From positions 1-16,510 of the forward strand of contig CAAGFH010000107.1 in the NCBI GenBank assembly GCA_900769095.1: DNA of 16,510 nucleotides. Direction: 5' to 3'. This document shows positions 1-6,777 of this stretch, piece by piece (the stretch's first letter is position 1; the number at the start of each line of letters is the position of its first letter). Under the pieces are notes generated by a model. The model was not told the DNA's origin and did no database searches. It was given only the letters and a program-made list of their open reading frames with translations. The position numbers and the translations under genes are program-made. The DNA comes from Methanobacteriaceae archaeon. Its GTDB lineage: Archaea; Methanobacteriota; Methanobacteria; Methanobacteriales; Methanobacteriaceae.

Positions 1-42
1 AAAAAAAAACAAAAATTCAACTAAAAATTTTGCGTCACATCC

Positions 43-69
43 TCAAAAAAAGAAAAAAAGAAAGAAGAT
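43..69 (-). terminator. T-rich 3' end of the frh operon
   Basis: On the minus strand, two runs of seven T lie within about 27 bases of the frhB stop codon. Archaeal termination can rely on oligo-U alone, and I see no convincing hairpin here. The rest of 1-42 is AT-rich with no gene that I can support. Confidence 0.4.
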
Positions 70-921
70 TTAATAAATAGTAGGGACTTTAACTCCCATT
101 TTTGCTCTTCTTTCACGTTCTGCGTTGTTTTTGTCTTTTTTACCTTTAGCTAATTTTTCAAGTAAAGGAAGACCAGGTTTTACTTCGTCCATTGGTTTTG
201 TTTCAATTAAACCAGCAGAAACTGCAGCTTTAAATACACTGTTACCATCTTCAGTTCTGGTTAAAACAGTAGACCATCCGTCAGGAGATCCTACAGAACC
301 GGTAGATACATCAGCCCATTCAGCAACATAATCATTACAAATGTTACATCCAGCTTGTTCGTAACCGTGAGTTTCTTTAATAGCTAAACCATTGTCTTCG
401 CCGTCTTTGGTTAACCAGAATTTACCTTTTCCGATGTCCATTTTAGTAGCATCAGTTAAGCTGTCAAATCCTAATTTTGCAGTAGCAAAGGTGTCAAGAG
501 AAGCCATTGGGAAGTTTTCCATACAGTAGATACCAATGATTAATTTTACTTTATCAGCGACAAATCTGGTAAATGGATAAGCTTGTGCTTTTCTTAAACC
601 TTGTGTTTGACATGGAGTTGCAACTACTCCTAATTTTTCAAGACCGTATTGACGGGTTGCTTCTTTTAAAACAGATAAAGTAGGAGACATTGAATATTTG
701 GTTCCAGCTGCTGCGATTACTTCATCAGAAGAAGTAACTACAGTAGGAACAGGTCTCCAATCGTCGTCAGGAGTTCCAGCTACAACTGCACCTTCAATAA
801 TTCCTTCATCAAGTGCGTAACAGAGTAATGCGGATACGATTCCACCGTCTTGTGACACATCTTGGATTTTTTTATCAGTAGCTCTTGCTGAGATTGCTTC
901 TTTATAAGTACCTAATGACAT
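70..921 (-). CDS. frhB: F420-reducing hydrogenase subunit beta (F420/FAD/FeS subunit)
   Basis: FrhB is the electron-output subunit of the cytoplasmic F420-reducing [NiFe]-hydrogenase. It passes electrons from H2, through a [4Fe-4S] cluster and FAD, to coenzyme F420 (EC 1.12.98.1). The 283-residue protein has the family pattern: an N-terminal SQDGG stretch, a [11 protein letters not shown] cysteine segment, a YCMEN cysteine and a CNICNDY pair that can ligate the cluster. An ATG at 927 is in frame, but the AGGAGG at 934-929 sits only one base before it. The same Shine-Dalgarno lies seven bases before the ATG at 921, so I place the start there (MSLGTYKEA). The frhG stop TAG lies partly inside this Shine-Dalgarno, which suggests translational coupling. 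Last gene of frhADGB. The family assignment is confident. The electron path is known from the family, not seen here. Confidence 0.95.
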   Translation of the reverse strand: MSLGTYKEAISARATDKKIQDVSQDGGIVSALLCYALDEGIIEGAVVAGTPDDDWRPVPTVVTSSDEVIAAAGTKYSMSPTLSVLKEATRQYGLEKLGVVATPCQTQGLRKAQAYPFTRFVADKVKLIIGIYCMENFPMASLDTFATAKLGFDSLTDATKMDIGKGKFWLTKDGEDNGLAIKETHGYEQAGCNICNDYVAEWADVSTGSVGSPDGWSTVLTRTEDGNSVFKAAVSAGLIETKPMDEVKPGLPLLEKLAKGKKDKNNAERERRAKMGVKVPTIY

Positions 922-932
922 ATTCATTCCTC

Positions 933-1766
933 CTAAAGTCCTGTTTCCTTTTTGATTCTTCCTTCAGGTAACCATGACCTTGGACACATCATATAACAAG
1001 ATCCACATTTGACACATCTGTCTTTATCACAGCTTGGTCTACCTTCTGAGAAGTCCATTGCTCTAGTTGGACAAGCAAGAGCACAGGTTCCACAACCAGT
1101 ACATAATCCTTGGCGGACAATGTTGGTTAATACGTCACATCCACATCCTTTATCACATGCAGCCCAATCCATTGCAGGTTTTAAGTAATCTAAGTCACCA
1201 TTACATAATGCTACAACGGTTTTTGCAATCATTTCAGGAGCTACAGGACAACCAGGAAGTGCTACATCTACTTTAACTAATGAATTAATAGGTAAGAAAG
1301 ATTCGTGTTTAGGTTGTGCTTGTTGCCCACCACGTGCGTAGGTAGTAAAACAACCAGTAATAGCACAAGATCCGAATGCAGCAATTAATCCAGATTTTTT
1401 CCTTGCTTCTAAGAGTTCTTGTACACTGTGTTCATCTTGTAAACATACAGAACCTTCAATTAAACATAAATCCATTTCAGGCATTTCTTCAGCGTAAGTT
1501 CCGTGAACCCATTTATCTACCAAAGTTTGTCCGTATACAATATCTACCATGTCAGTTAAAACAGTGGATAAGATATCATAATTTTCAGTTAAAGACATTA
1601 CGTCTCCAGTACAACCACTTAAGTGTATGTAACCGATACGTGGTTTTGATGGAGCAGATTTAGGTTTTTCTTCAGTTTTGGTTTCAACAGGAGCTGCTTC
1701 TTTTTTCTCTACTTTAGGAGCAGGACTAGATGAACCACCGAACATTTTTTTAATTTTATCTAACAT
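933..1766 (-). CDS. frhG: F420-reducing hydrogenase subunit gamma (FeS small subunit)
   Basis: FrhG is the electron-transfer small subunit that links the NiFe site of FrhA to the flavin subunit FrhB. The 277-residue protein starts with a charged, Ala/Pro/Lys/Glu-rich segment (about residues 1-43). The small-subunit domain begins at [11 protein letters not shown]. The usual second cysteine of the proximal cluster motif CxxC is aspartate here (C52, D55). Other cluster cysteines are in EGSVC (C108), FGSC (C134) and PGCP (C173). Two ferredoxin motifs follow: C222xxC225xxC228xxxC232P and C251xxC254xxC257xxxC261P. Together these fit three [4Fe-4S] clusters. The start ATG overlaps the frhD stop (TAATG), so reinitiation is likely. 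As I recall it, an Asp proximal ligand was reported for the Methanothermobacter enzyme structure, so it is probably a family trait and not damage. Confidence 0.95.
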   Translation of the reverse strand: MLDKIKKMFGGSSSPAPKVEKKEAAPVETKTEEKPKSAPSKPRIGYIHLSGCTGDVMSLTENYDILSTVLTDMVDIVYGQTLVDKWVHGTYAEEMPEMDLCLIEGSVCLQDEHSVQELLEARKKSGLIAAFGSCAITGCFTTYARGGQQAQPKHESFLPINSLVKVDVALPGCPVAPEMIAKTVVALCNGDLDYLKPAMDWAACDKGCGCDVLTNIVRQGLCTGCGTCALACPTRAMDFSEGRPSCDKDRCVKCGSCYMMCPRSWLPEGRIKKETGL

Positions 1767-2335
1767 TATTTTACCCCGATTTCTTTTAAAATAATATCAA
1801 TAGCTTCAGGAATAGCCTTTTCAACTGATTCAGACAAACCAACATCAACATCTGGTATTGGAATAGATTCAGGTTTACAACCTACAATAACAACTTCACA
1901 TTTCTCAGCGATTTTTTGAAGTGGTTCTTCAACGGTCATTCCATGAGGATTGTCATATTTACCCACCTGCATAACATTAGGGTCAAATATTCCAATGGTT
2001 CCAGGTTCATCATCGGATTCTACAACATCAATTACAATTAATTTTTTCCAATTATATTCTTTGTATAACGGGAAGAAATTCATAGGAGCTGCAGTTCCAC
2101 CATCAATGAATTGAACACTCTCTGGCAAAGTCACATCTTCAAATTTTTCTTTGATTTGATTTACAATATCTTTGTCAAATTCATCTTCAACATAAGCAGT
2201 GACTGCTGGATCATAATAGTCATTTTTATCTTCAAAATATTTTTGTAAGAGATTAATAACAATTGGACCGTATCCATCATCTTTAAATAAGATATTTCCG
2301 CATCCAATAACAATTATATCTGAATCATAAGGCAT
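1766..2335 (-). CDS. frhD: F420-reducing hydrogenase maturation protease
   Basis: FrhD is the endopeptidase that trims the C-terminus of the large subunit FrhA after nickel insertion (hydrogenase maturation protease, HycI/HyaD family). It is not part of the mature enzyme. The 189-residue protein opens with the family motif [17 protein letters not shown] (G-x-G-N-x-L-x-x-D-D-G-x-G). Later it carries the [13 protein letters not shown] segment and [13 protein letters not shown], regions that hold the acidic and histidine metal ligands in this family. GGAGGA lies seven bases before the ATG at 2335. It sits between frhA (16-base gap) and frhG (1-base TAATG overlap). Its place inside the operon fits co-production with its only expected substrate. 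Confidence 0.93.
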   Translation of the reverse strand: MPYDSDIIVIGCGNILFKDDGYGPIVINLLQKYFEDKNDYYDPAVTAYVEDEFDKDIVNQIKEKFEDVTLPESVQFIDGGTAAPMNFFPLYKEYNWKKLIVIDVVESDDEPGTIGIFDPNVMQVGKYDNPHGMTVEEPLQKIAEKCEVVIVGCKPESIPIPDVDVGLSESVEKAIPEAIDIILKEIGVK

Positions 2336-2351
2336 TTTTATCCTCCGCGAT

Positions 2352-3566
2352 TTATATTCTCACCATTTCATTTTTGAGAATGGATTTATCTTCATCATCA
2401 ACAACCATTACGTGAGTAGCACATGATAAACAAGGGTCATATGCTCTGATAACATGTGGTCCATACTCATGATGGAAACCTTCAATAGCAGGTCCCATGG
2501 TTGGAATATTCCATGTAGTTGGTACAATAGCAGAGTAGAATCTAGTTCTTCCGTCAACAACTTTAGCCATGTGTACGTTGGTTCCTCTAGGACCTTCAAT
2601 TACACCAAAACCAAGTTCTCCAGTTCCTCTTTTATCATAACTTACATTAGCTGGAGCAGCAGGATCAATTGCATCTAATGCTTCCATACATGCGTCGTAG
2701 TTTACTAACATTTCGTCAGCACGAGCAACGTGTTGAGCATTTACCCCTTTTCCTTTAAATCCAGCGAATTTTTCCATTCTTGCTCTAGGACCAGTTTCAA
2801 CATTTTCTCCGTTAATTAATGGAATAACGGAACAAGCTTTTTTACCGATTTCAGGGTCATCATACCATGCTTCAGGTAAAACTTCGGAAAATGCATCCAT
2901 ATCGAAATCGTTGGTACCATAAGTTACATCTGTTGCTAATAATGGTCTGTTTACTACACCTAAATCATCAGGTAAACCTTTTTCAACAACACAGTTTTTG
3001 ATTAATTCAATGTGTTCTTCGAGTTTTGGTCTGAGTGCAGTCATTCTTTCCATTAATCTTTCTTTAGTGAAAGGAGTAATGTTTCTAGCCATTCCTCCAA
3101 CTCTTACATCAGATGGGTGGATACCTTCACCAGCAATCATGTCTACAACATATTGTACTGTTTTTCTGATTTCACTTACACTGTCAACTGCAGTAGTGAA
3201 TAAATTATCCGGTACAAAGTCCGGTGCGACTAAAAAATGGTGTATAGCTGCACTGTTAATGTTGTGTGCTGCTAAAGTAGCTTTTCTTAACAATTTAGCT
3301 GTTTTAGGAATTTCGATTCCTAATGCCATATCAATTGCTTCTGCTGAAGCCAAAGTGTGAGGAATTGGACAAACACCACAAATTCTTTGACATAAAACAG
3401 GTGCAGATTCTGGAGCTTTGTCAAGAACCATTTTTTCTAAACCCCTTACAGGAGTTATACTTAAATACATACCTTTTGTAACTATCCCCTGATCGTCAAC
3501 TTCCATGACTAATTCGGCATGTCCTTCTTGACGAGTGGTAGGAGATATAACTACTCTATCTTTCAA
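2352..3566 (-). CDS. frhA: F420-reducing hydrogenase subunit alpha (NiFe large subunit)
   Basis: FrhA is the catalytic large subunit carrying the NiFe(CN)2CO centre that splits H2. The 404-residue protein has both ligand motifs: [10 protein letters not shown] near residue 63 (C63, C66) and DPCLSCATH near the C-terminus (C379, C382). Both inner positions are cysteine, so this is not a selenocysteine form. Nineteen residues follow the final His385 and would be removed by FrhD. The N-terminus has the conserved RQEGH. The open frame could begin at a GTG at 3575, but that GTG is part of GAGGTGA, a near-perfect Shine-Dalgarno (3578-3572). The TTG at 3566 is spaced six bases from its GAGGTG core and gives MKDRVVISP, matching my memory of Methanothermobacter FrhA (MSERIVISP). 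First gene of frhADGB; promoter in 3567-3728. Confidence 0.96.
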   Translation of the reverse strand: MKDRVVISPTTRQEGHAELVMEVDDQGIVTKGMYLSITPVRGLEKMVLDKAPESAPVLCQRICGVCPIPHTLASAEAIDMALGIEIPKTAKLLRKATLAAHNINSAAIHHFLVAPDFVPDNLFTTAVDSVSEIRKTVQYVVDMIAGEGIHPSDVRVGGMARNITPFTKERLMERMTALRPKLEEHIELIKNCVVEKGLPDDLGVVNRPLLATDVTYGTNDFDMDAFSEVLPEAWYDDPEIGKKACSVIPLINGENVETGPRARMEKFAGFKGKGVNAQHVARADEMLVNYDACMEALDAIDPAAPANVSYDKRGTGELGFGVIEGPRGTNVHMAKVVDGRTRFYSAIVPTTWNIPTMGPAIEGFHHEYGPHVIRAYDPCLSCATHVMVVDDEDKSILKNEMVRI

Positions 3567-3588
3567 AATTGTCACCTCAATTCTAGAA

Positions 3589-3601
3589 ATTAGAAACTAA
3601 C
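3589..3601. promoter_or_regulatory. Operator-like palindrome, frhA side
   Basis: The plus strand reads ATTAGAAACTAAC, with TTAG/CTAA arms. It matches ATTAGTTACTAAT at 3671-3683 in 10 of 13 positions. It falls just downstream of the predicted frhA TATA region and near the predicted transcription start, where bound protein would block initiation. The regulator is not identified. Confidence 0.4.
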
Positions 3602-3620
3602 GATAATTATATATATTATC
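3602..3620 (-). promoter_or_regulatory. frhA: Probable TATA region of the frh operon
   Basis: This AT-rich block on the minus strand contains ATATATATAATT and is itself an inverted repeat (GATAAT at 3602-3607, ATTATC at 3615-3620). Transcription starting about 25 bases downstream would begin near 3583. That gives a short leader containing the GAGGTGA Shine-Dalgarno. A second TATA-like run lies further upstream (3647-3667), so the box is not certain. Confidence 0.5.
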
Positions 3621-3650
3621 TAAATATAATAACTACTTCTAAAAATTTTA

Positions 3651-3667
3651 TATAGAAATATATATAA
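3651..3667 (+). promoter_or_regulatory. Probable TATA region of the PepSY-like gene
   Basis: The plus strand carries AAATATATATAA (about 3656-3667). A start roughly 25 bases downstream, near 3690, would leave a leader of about 40 bases containing the AGGAGG Shine-Dalgarno at 3716-3721. The AT-rich context makes the exact box uncertain. Confidence 0.45.
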
Positions 3668-3670
3668 GAC

Positions 3671-3683
3671 ATTAGTTACTAAT
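3671..3683. promoter_or_regulatory. Operator-like palindrome, PepSY side
   Basis: ATTAGTTACTAAT is a perfect inverted repeat with 6-base arms and one central base. It lies between the plus-strand TATA region and the predicted start. Its near copy at 3589-3601 holds the mirror-image position at the frhA promoter. This suggests one regulator acting on both divergent genes, but that is inference. Confidence 0.45.
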
Positions 3684-3728
3684 CTATATTATTAGAAAGA
3701 ACATTCAATTTTGAAAGGAGGGAAACAA

Positions 3729-4259
3729 TTGGATAAATCAAACATAATTATTTCAATCATTATAGTGTTATGTGTTGCAGCAGCAGTTGCAGCATATGGA
3801 ATTACAAATAGTGACAATCCAATATTTTCTGACTTATCCAGTATGTCTGGAAAAACTGGAAATGGACTAGGAAATAACACTACCCTTAACGCAACTGCCG
3901 TAGATGGAGGATCTGGATCAGGTAATGATGATACAGGATACTCCAGTGGTTCTGGATCTGGAACTAGTTCCTCAGGTTCTGGAAGTGGTTCAGGTTCTGG
4001 AAGTGGTTCAGGATCAGGTAGTGGATCTGGTGGATCTGGCGGTGGTGGATCCGGAGGCGGTGACACACCAAGTAGTACTCAATTATCATACTCCGAAGCT
4101 CAAAGTATTGCAGCAAGTGCTATTGAAGAACCAAGCTGTTCAATCGGAAGTGGATATTACTCCGGAGGATACTGGTACTTTAACGTTATCGATGCAGATG
4201 GTAACGTAGTAGATACAATCAGTGTAAACGACCAAACTGGTCAAACTGGAAGAGGATAA
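3729..4259 (+). CDS. Membrane-anchored Gly/Ser-linker protein with PepSY-like C-terminus
   Basis: The function is unknown. After a short basic start, a hydrophobic stretch (about residues 5-23, IIISIIIVLCVAAAVAAY) looks like a signal anchor or signal peptide. The next segment has clustered N-glycosylation sequons (NNTT, NAT). A long Gly/Ser linker (about residues 60-112) includes nine Gly-Ser dipeptides in a row. The C-terminal 60 residues (SYSEAQSIAASAI to FNVIDADGNVVDTISVNDQTGQ) resemble a PepSY fold in its Ala-rich helix, aromatic strand, D-x-D-G turn and final TG. The protein is therefore probably exported and presents a small globular domain at the end of a flexible stalk. The open frame extends to a TTG at 3711, but AGGAGG (3716-3721) sits seven bases before the TTG at 3729, so I start there (176 residues). 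Divergent from frhA. The PepSY call is by eye. Confidence 0.75.
   Translation: MDKSNIIISIIIVLCVAAAVAAYGITNSDNPIFSDLSSMSGKTGNGLGNNTTLNATAVDGGSGSGNDDTGYSSGSGSGTSSSGSGSGSGSGSGSGSGSGSGGSGGGGSGGGDTPSSTQLSYSEAQSIAASAIEEPSCSIGSGYYSGGYWYFNVIDADGNVVDTISVNDQTGQTGRG
3973..4026 (+). repeat. 18-bp tandem repeat encoding Gly-Ser dipeptides
   Basis: The 18-base unit CAGGTTCTGGAAGTGGTT occurs exactly twice in tandem (3973-3990, 3991-4008). A diverged third copy follows at 4009-4026. Because 18 is a multiple of 3, gain or loss of units would lengthen or shorten the linker without a frameshift. Confidence 0.85.
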
Positions 4260-4279
4260 ATTTAAAATATCCTTTTTTT
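4254..4279 (+). terminator. Hairpin and T-run after the PepSY-like gene
   Basis: GGATA (4254-4258) pairs with TATCC (4268-4272) and is followed by a run of seven T. The stop codon TAA (4257-4259) is partly inside the stem. The form is that of an intrinsic terminator. Confidence 0.6.
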
Positions 4280-4308
4280 ACTTTTTATTTATAAAAAAAA
4301 TAGTTAAC

Positions 4309-4318
4309 TATATATAAT
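4309..4318 (+). promoter_or_regulatory. Probable TATA box of tRNA-Arg(UCU)
   Basis: CTATATATAA lies about 33-42 bases before the mature tRNA 5' end. This fits a box A with a short 5' leader removed by RNase P. Confidence 0.5.
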
Positions 4319-4350
4319 AAGAACACAATAAATATTATTGTTGTATATGA

Positions 4351-4424
4351 GGGCCCGTAGCCTAGCTGGATAGGGCGTCGGACTTCTAATCCGAAGACCC
4401 CGGGTTCAAATCCCGGCGGGTCCG
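4351..4424 (+). tRNA. tRNA-Arg (anticodon UCU)
   Basis: This is a 74-base cloverleaf. The acceptor GGGCCCG pairs with CGGGTCC with one G-U, and the discriminator base is G. The anticodon stem TCGGA/TCCGA encloses loop CTTCTAA, so the anticodon is TCT (4385-4387), reading AGA. The T-arm is CCGGG-TTCAAAT-CCCGG. CCA is not encoded. A run of seven T soon after the gene probably ends transcription. AGA is the main arginine codon in the surrounding genes, so this should be a heavily used tRNA. Confidence 0.96.
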
Positions 4425-4483
4425 CTCTCAATATTCTCTTTTTTTACTAAAATATTTTCCTTTAAAAATTAATTTTTATAATT

Positions 4484-4557
4484 GGGCTTGTAGCCTAGTC
4501 TGGAAGGGCGTAAGACTCCTAATCTTAAGATCGAGGGTTCAAATCCCTCCAAGTCCG
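4484..4557 (+). tRNA. tRNA-Arg (anticodon CCU)
   Basis: This is a 74-base cloverleaf. The acceptor GGGCTTG pairs with CAAGTCC with one G-U, and the discriminator base is G. The anticodon stem TAAGA/TCTTA encloses loop CTCCTAA, so the anticodon is CCT (4518-4520), reading AGG. The T-arm is GAGGG-TTCAAAT-CCCTC. CCA is not encoded. It lies 59 bases after tRNA-Arg(UCU) and resembles it in acceptor, D-arm and T-loop, so the two look like an old duplication. The T-run between them suggests separate transcripts. The convergent repair gene ends 5 bases away. Confidence 0.95.
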
Positions 4558-4561
4558 TTAT

Positions 4562-4578
4562 TTTAGAAATTATCTAAA
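4562..4578. terminator. Hairpin between tRNA-Arg(CCU) and the EndoQ-like gene
   Basis: TTTAGA (4562-4567) pairs with TCTAAA (4573-4578) around a five-base loop. The arm includes the minus-strand stop codon (TAA, 4565-4563). There is no strong T-run on the minus side, so a terminator role is only possible. Confidence 0.3.
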
Positions 4579-5747
4579 GTAACAATATTAGGCTTAACTT
4601 CTTTTTCAGGCTTTTCAAAAGAAATCTGACCATATTTTCCACCACCACCAGGAGTAACGTCAATTTCTGCATTTCTAAATAGCTTAATTGCATGAGCAGT
4701 GTTTATGTCAACCTTTTCAATATCTTTTAAATCAACATTAATCAAAACATCTATTTCGCTTCCAAAAGAATCGATAAGTTTTTGCCATTTGTTTTGAACA
4801 GTTTTTGTAGTAACTCCTTTATCATAAACCTGAGCTATTATTTCAGCTAGAGGCATTAAATGAATATATTTTGGTCTAAAACTTGGATGAATAGGCTCAT
4901 CATAGCTTGCAAGTTCAGATATTCTAAAATCAACACCTTTTTTAATCCTTGCACCACACTCACATTTCATCTTATTTTCCTTTGCAATTGCAGGATCAAC
5001 TAATTTGTAGCATTTAGTACATGCAGTCATGTGATACTTTCCAAGGTTTGGGACCAACCCATAATTTGCATTAATAGTGTTATGTTTAAAAGCATGTTTT
5101 ATTGAATCAAATGAAATATCTTTAAGACTAATTTGATTAAACTCCCTACCTAACCTATGTGGCCATGGAGAATGAGCATCAGAATTAGTGAGAAATGCAA
5201 AATCTTTAAGTTCAGAAATTTTATCTGCCATGAAAGTATCAGCAGATAAACCTAATTCTACAAAATCAACCTTCTTTTCATAGCAATCGTAAATGCTGTC
5301 AAATGATTTGTACATTCCAGTCCATGGAGTAAATGCATGAGCAGGACCAATTAAACAATCATATTCACGAACCATCTCCAAAAGTTCAACACCAGACAAG
5401 TTAGTTTTTGGTCTACCATCAACAGTTTTATTTTTAGAAGGTAGTTTTTCAGATAATTCTCTTGCAATATCAATATCTGGAATAATTATTAAATGATGAA
5501 TCCTGTTTTTTGCTTCAACTTCAGTTGTTAAAACAAAATCCATATCATCCCTATTGTAGATTCCATTACCTGAATAAGTAGTACTCTGCTCAATAATATC
5601 CAACCACTTAGGATGAAAAGCATCTCCGGTTCCTAAAATGTTTAAACCTTTAACTTTAGCCATTGAAGCTATATTTTTAATAAGCATATCTTTTGAAGAT
5701 GCCATTGAAAAACAGCTATGAACATGAAAATCAGCATTTACTAACAT
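4563..5747 (-). CDS. EndoQ-like PHP-domain endonuclease (deaminated-base DNA repair)
   Basis: The 394-residue protein resembles the archaeal PHP-domain family that includes Endonuclease Q of Pyrococcus furiosus. That enzyme nicks DNA 5' of uracil, hypoxanthine and abasic sites. The N-terminal PHP domain (about 1-235) has metal-ligand motifs DFHVHS (D6, H8, H10), GTGDAFH (about 39-45), a TEVEAK glutamate, GPAHAFTPW (about 134-142) and NSDAHS (188-193). A zinc-ribbon-like insert follows (C243xxC246, C262xC264). The C-terminal helical part carries the PGGGGKYG signature. I see no canonical PCNA-interaction (PIP) box. The start ATG at 5747 has no Shine-Dalgarno. AAATATAA lies about 25 bases upstream, so the transcript may be leaderless. 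It converges on tRNA-Arg(CCU). The PHP fold is certain; EndoQ activity is inferred from resemblance. Confidence 0.82.
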   Translation of the reverse strand: MLVNADFHVHSCFSMASSKDMLIKNIASMAKVKGLNILGTGDAFHPKWLDIIEQSTTYSGNGIYNRDDMDFVLTTEVEAKNRIHHLIIIPDIDIARELSEKLPSKNKTVDGRPKTNLSGVELLEMVREYDCLIGPAHAFTPWTGMYKSFDSIYDCYEKKVDFVELGLSADTFMADKISELKDFAFLTNSDAHSPWPHRLGREFNQISLKDISFDSIKHAFKHNTINANYGLVPNLGKYHMTACTKCYKLVDPAIAKENKMKCECGARIKKGVDFRISELASYDEPIHPSFRPKYIHLMPLAEIIAQVYDKGVTTKTVQNKWQKLIDSFGSEIDVLINVDLKDIEKVDINTAHAIKLFRNAEIDVTPGGGGKYGQISFEKPEKEVKPNIVTLDNF

Positions 5748-5817
5748 AATTAAATGTTATAACTAAAATTATATTTATCTTTATAAGATAACAAGTAAAA
5801 AAAAAAGTAAAAAAGTA

Positions 5818-5840
5818 ATATATTGGTTTATCCAATATAT
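5818..5840 (-). terminator. Hairpin terminator of the aIF2-alpha/Nop10/PAC2 operon
   Basis: Perfect 9-base arms (ATATATTGG at 5818-5826, CCAATATAT at 5832-5840) enclose a 5-base loop that contains most of the PAC2 stop codon. On the minus strand it is followed by T-rich runs (TTTTTT, then ten T). The stem is made from the codons for the last residues of PAC2. Confidence 0.7.
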
Positions 5841-6604
5841 CTTAAATCATCAGCATTTCCAGCATTAGCTTTGTTAATTAAGTCTTGTTCCATTTGTTGA
5901 GCCTTAGCAATCATTTTTCTGGTTTCTTCAGCTCTTTCATCTAACTTATCAGTATTAATTTCAAAGTTAAGTAATAATGATAATTTTTTCAAAATAGCTT
6001 CAGCAGACTCAGCATCAATGAAATATCCTGGAGTTTCACCCATAAGGCAAATTCCTTCAATTCCCTGACGGACACCTAAACCTAAAAATAATCCGGAAGC
6101 TCCAACAATGCCTCCATCATTAGATCTAATTCCAATTTCAGCTTCTTTTAATAATTCAACATTAGCTTCATTGGTAGCAGCACCATAAACGTTAGGATTT
6201 TCAACAGGCTGAGGTATAGCCATTCCACCCATAGTGACGATACTACTTATTCCATATCCTTTAACAAACTCTAAAATATCCTGACAGACGAGGTATTGTC
6301 CTTCTGGAGATAACGCTTGAGTGTTACCAACAAGAATAATTAAATCTAAATTATCTTCACCAACATCTTTTAAATAATATAGCTCGTTGAGCATATTATC
6401 AATAATTCCATCCTCTTTAATAAGAACTTGAGGCGGGAAAGATGGAGAATAGATTTCAGCAAATTTAGTTGCATTTAATTCATCAATCATATGATCTGCA
6501 GCTAATTTACCCACATGTCCAAGACCAGGTAATGCTTCGATAAAAATAGGATTGTCTAATTCAATTTCTTCTAAAATATTAATTTCAGCAGCATTCACGG
6601 ACAT
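5828..6604 (-). CDS. PAC2-family proteasome assembly chaperone homologue
   Basis: The 258-residue protein belongs to the archaeal PAC2/PbaB-like family, ATP-grasp-linked proteins thought to assist 20S proteasome assembly. Family marks include [20 protein letters not shown] near the N-terminus, [14 protein letters not shown], an [15 protein letters not shown] segment, the Gly-rich [11 protein letters not shown], and [14 protein letters not shown] helical, charged tail (about 212-250) ends in DDLRYIG. The last residues include a tyrosine but do not match a strict HbYX proteasome-docking motif. The start ATG overlaps the Nop10 stop (TAATG), so it is probably translated by reinitiation. It is the last gene of an aIF2-alpha-Nop10-PAC2 unit, a grouping common in archaea. 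The family is confident; the precise client is unknown. Confidence 0.88.
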   Translation of the reverse strand: MSVNAAEINILEEIELDNPIFIEALPGLGHVGKLAADHMIDELNATKFAEIYSPSFPPQVLIKEDGIIDNMLNELYYLKDVGEDNLDLIILVGNTQALSPEGQYLVCQDILEFVKGYGISSIVTMGGMAIPQPVENPNVYGAATNEANVELLKEAEIGIRSNDGGIVGASGLFLGLGVRQGIEGICLMGETPGYFIDAESAEAILKKLSLLLNFEINTDKLDERAEETRKMIAKAQQMEQDLINKANAGNADDLRYIG

Positions 6605-6771
6605 TACTCCTTCATTGATTCTCTTTTTAAAATACGACGATATTTTCCATATTTATCCTCAACAGAAAATTTTGGAGGATAAATAACTTTAAGGTTCCCA
6701 CCGCATTTGGGGCAGGAATCTTTTAAAGTATAAATTCCACATTCAGGACATTTATTCATTTTCATATTCAT
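6604..6771 (-). CDS. nop10: H/ACA ribonucleoprotein protein Nop10
   Basis: This is a 55-residue protein. Nop10 binds the pseudouridine synthase Cbf5 and, with Gar1, L7Ae and an H/ACA guide RNA, directs pseudouridylation of rRNA. The sequence shows the zinc ribbon C8xxC11 and C20xxC23, followed by the conserved [16 protein letters not shown] stretch and a basic helix (LKRESMKE). That is the usual full length for archaeal Nop10. In-frame ATGs at 6771, 6765 and 6759 give [11 protein letters not shown] or shorter forms, and no clear Shine-Dalgarno decides among them. The first lies 6 bases after the aIF2-alpha stop, so coupling is likely. The stop overlaps the PAC2 start by one base. Confidence 0.93.
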   Translation of the reverse strand: MNMKMNKCPECGIYTLKDSCPKCGGNLKVIYPPKFSVEDKYGKYRRILKRESMKE

Positions 6772-6777
6772 AAGAAT

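Noticed and set aside
1067..1663. Plus-strand open frames opposite frhG
   Set aside because: They lie entirely antisense to a well-conserved gene and show no domain or ribosome binding site. AT-rich antisense frames of this size are common.
3692..4066. A minus-strand open frame encoding a Pro/Asp/Glu-rich protein opposite the Gly/Ser linker gene
   Set aside because: Its composition is simply the reverse reading of Gly and Ser codons. It has no good ribosome binding site and no recognisable domain, while the plus-strand gene has a strong Shine-Dalgarno and sensible architecture.
4351..4557. tRNA pair as an integration site of a mobile island
   Set aside because: No integrase, no duplicated tRNA 3' end outside the two genes, and no atypical gene block nearby. 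The shared GGGTTCAAATCCC is just the T-arm.
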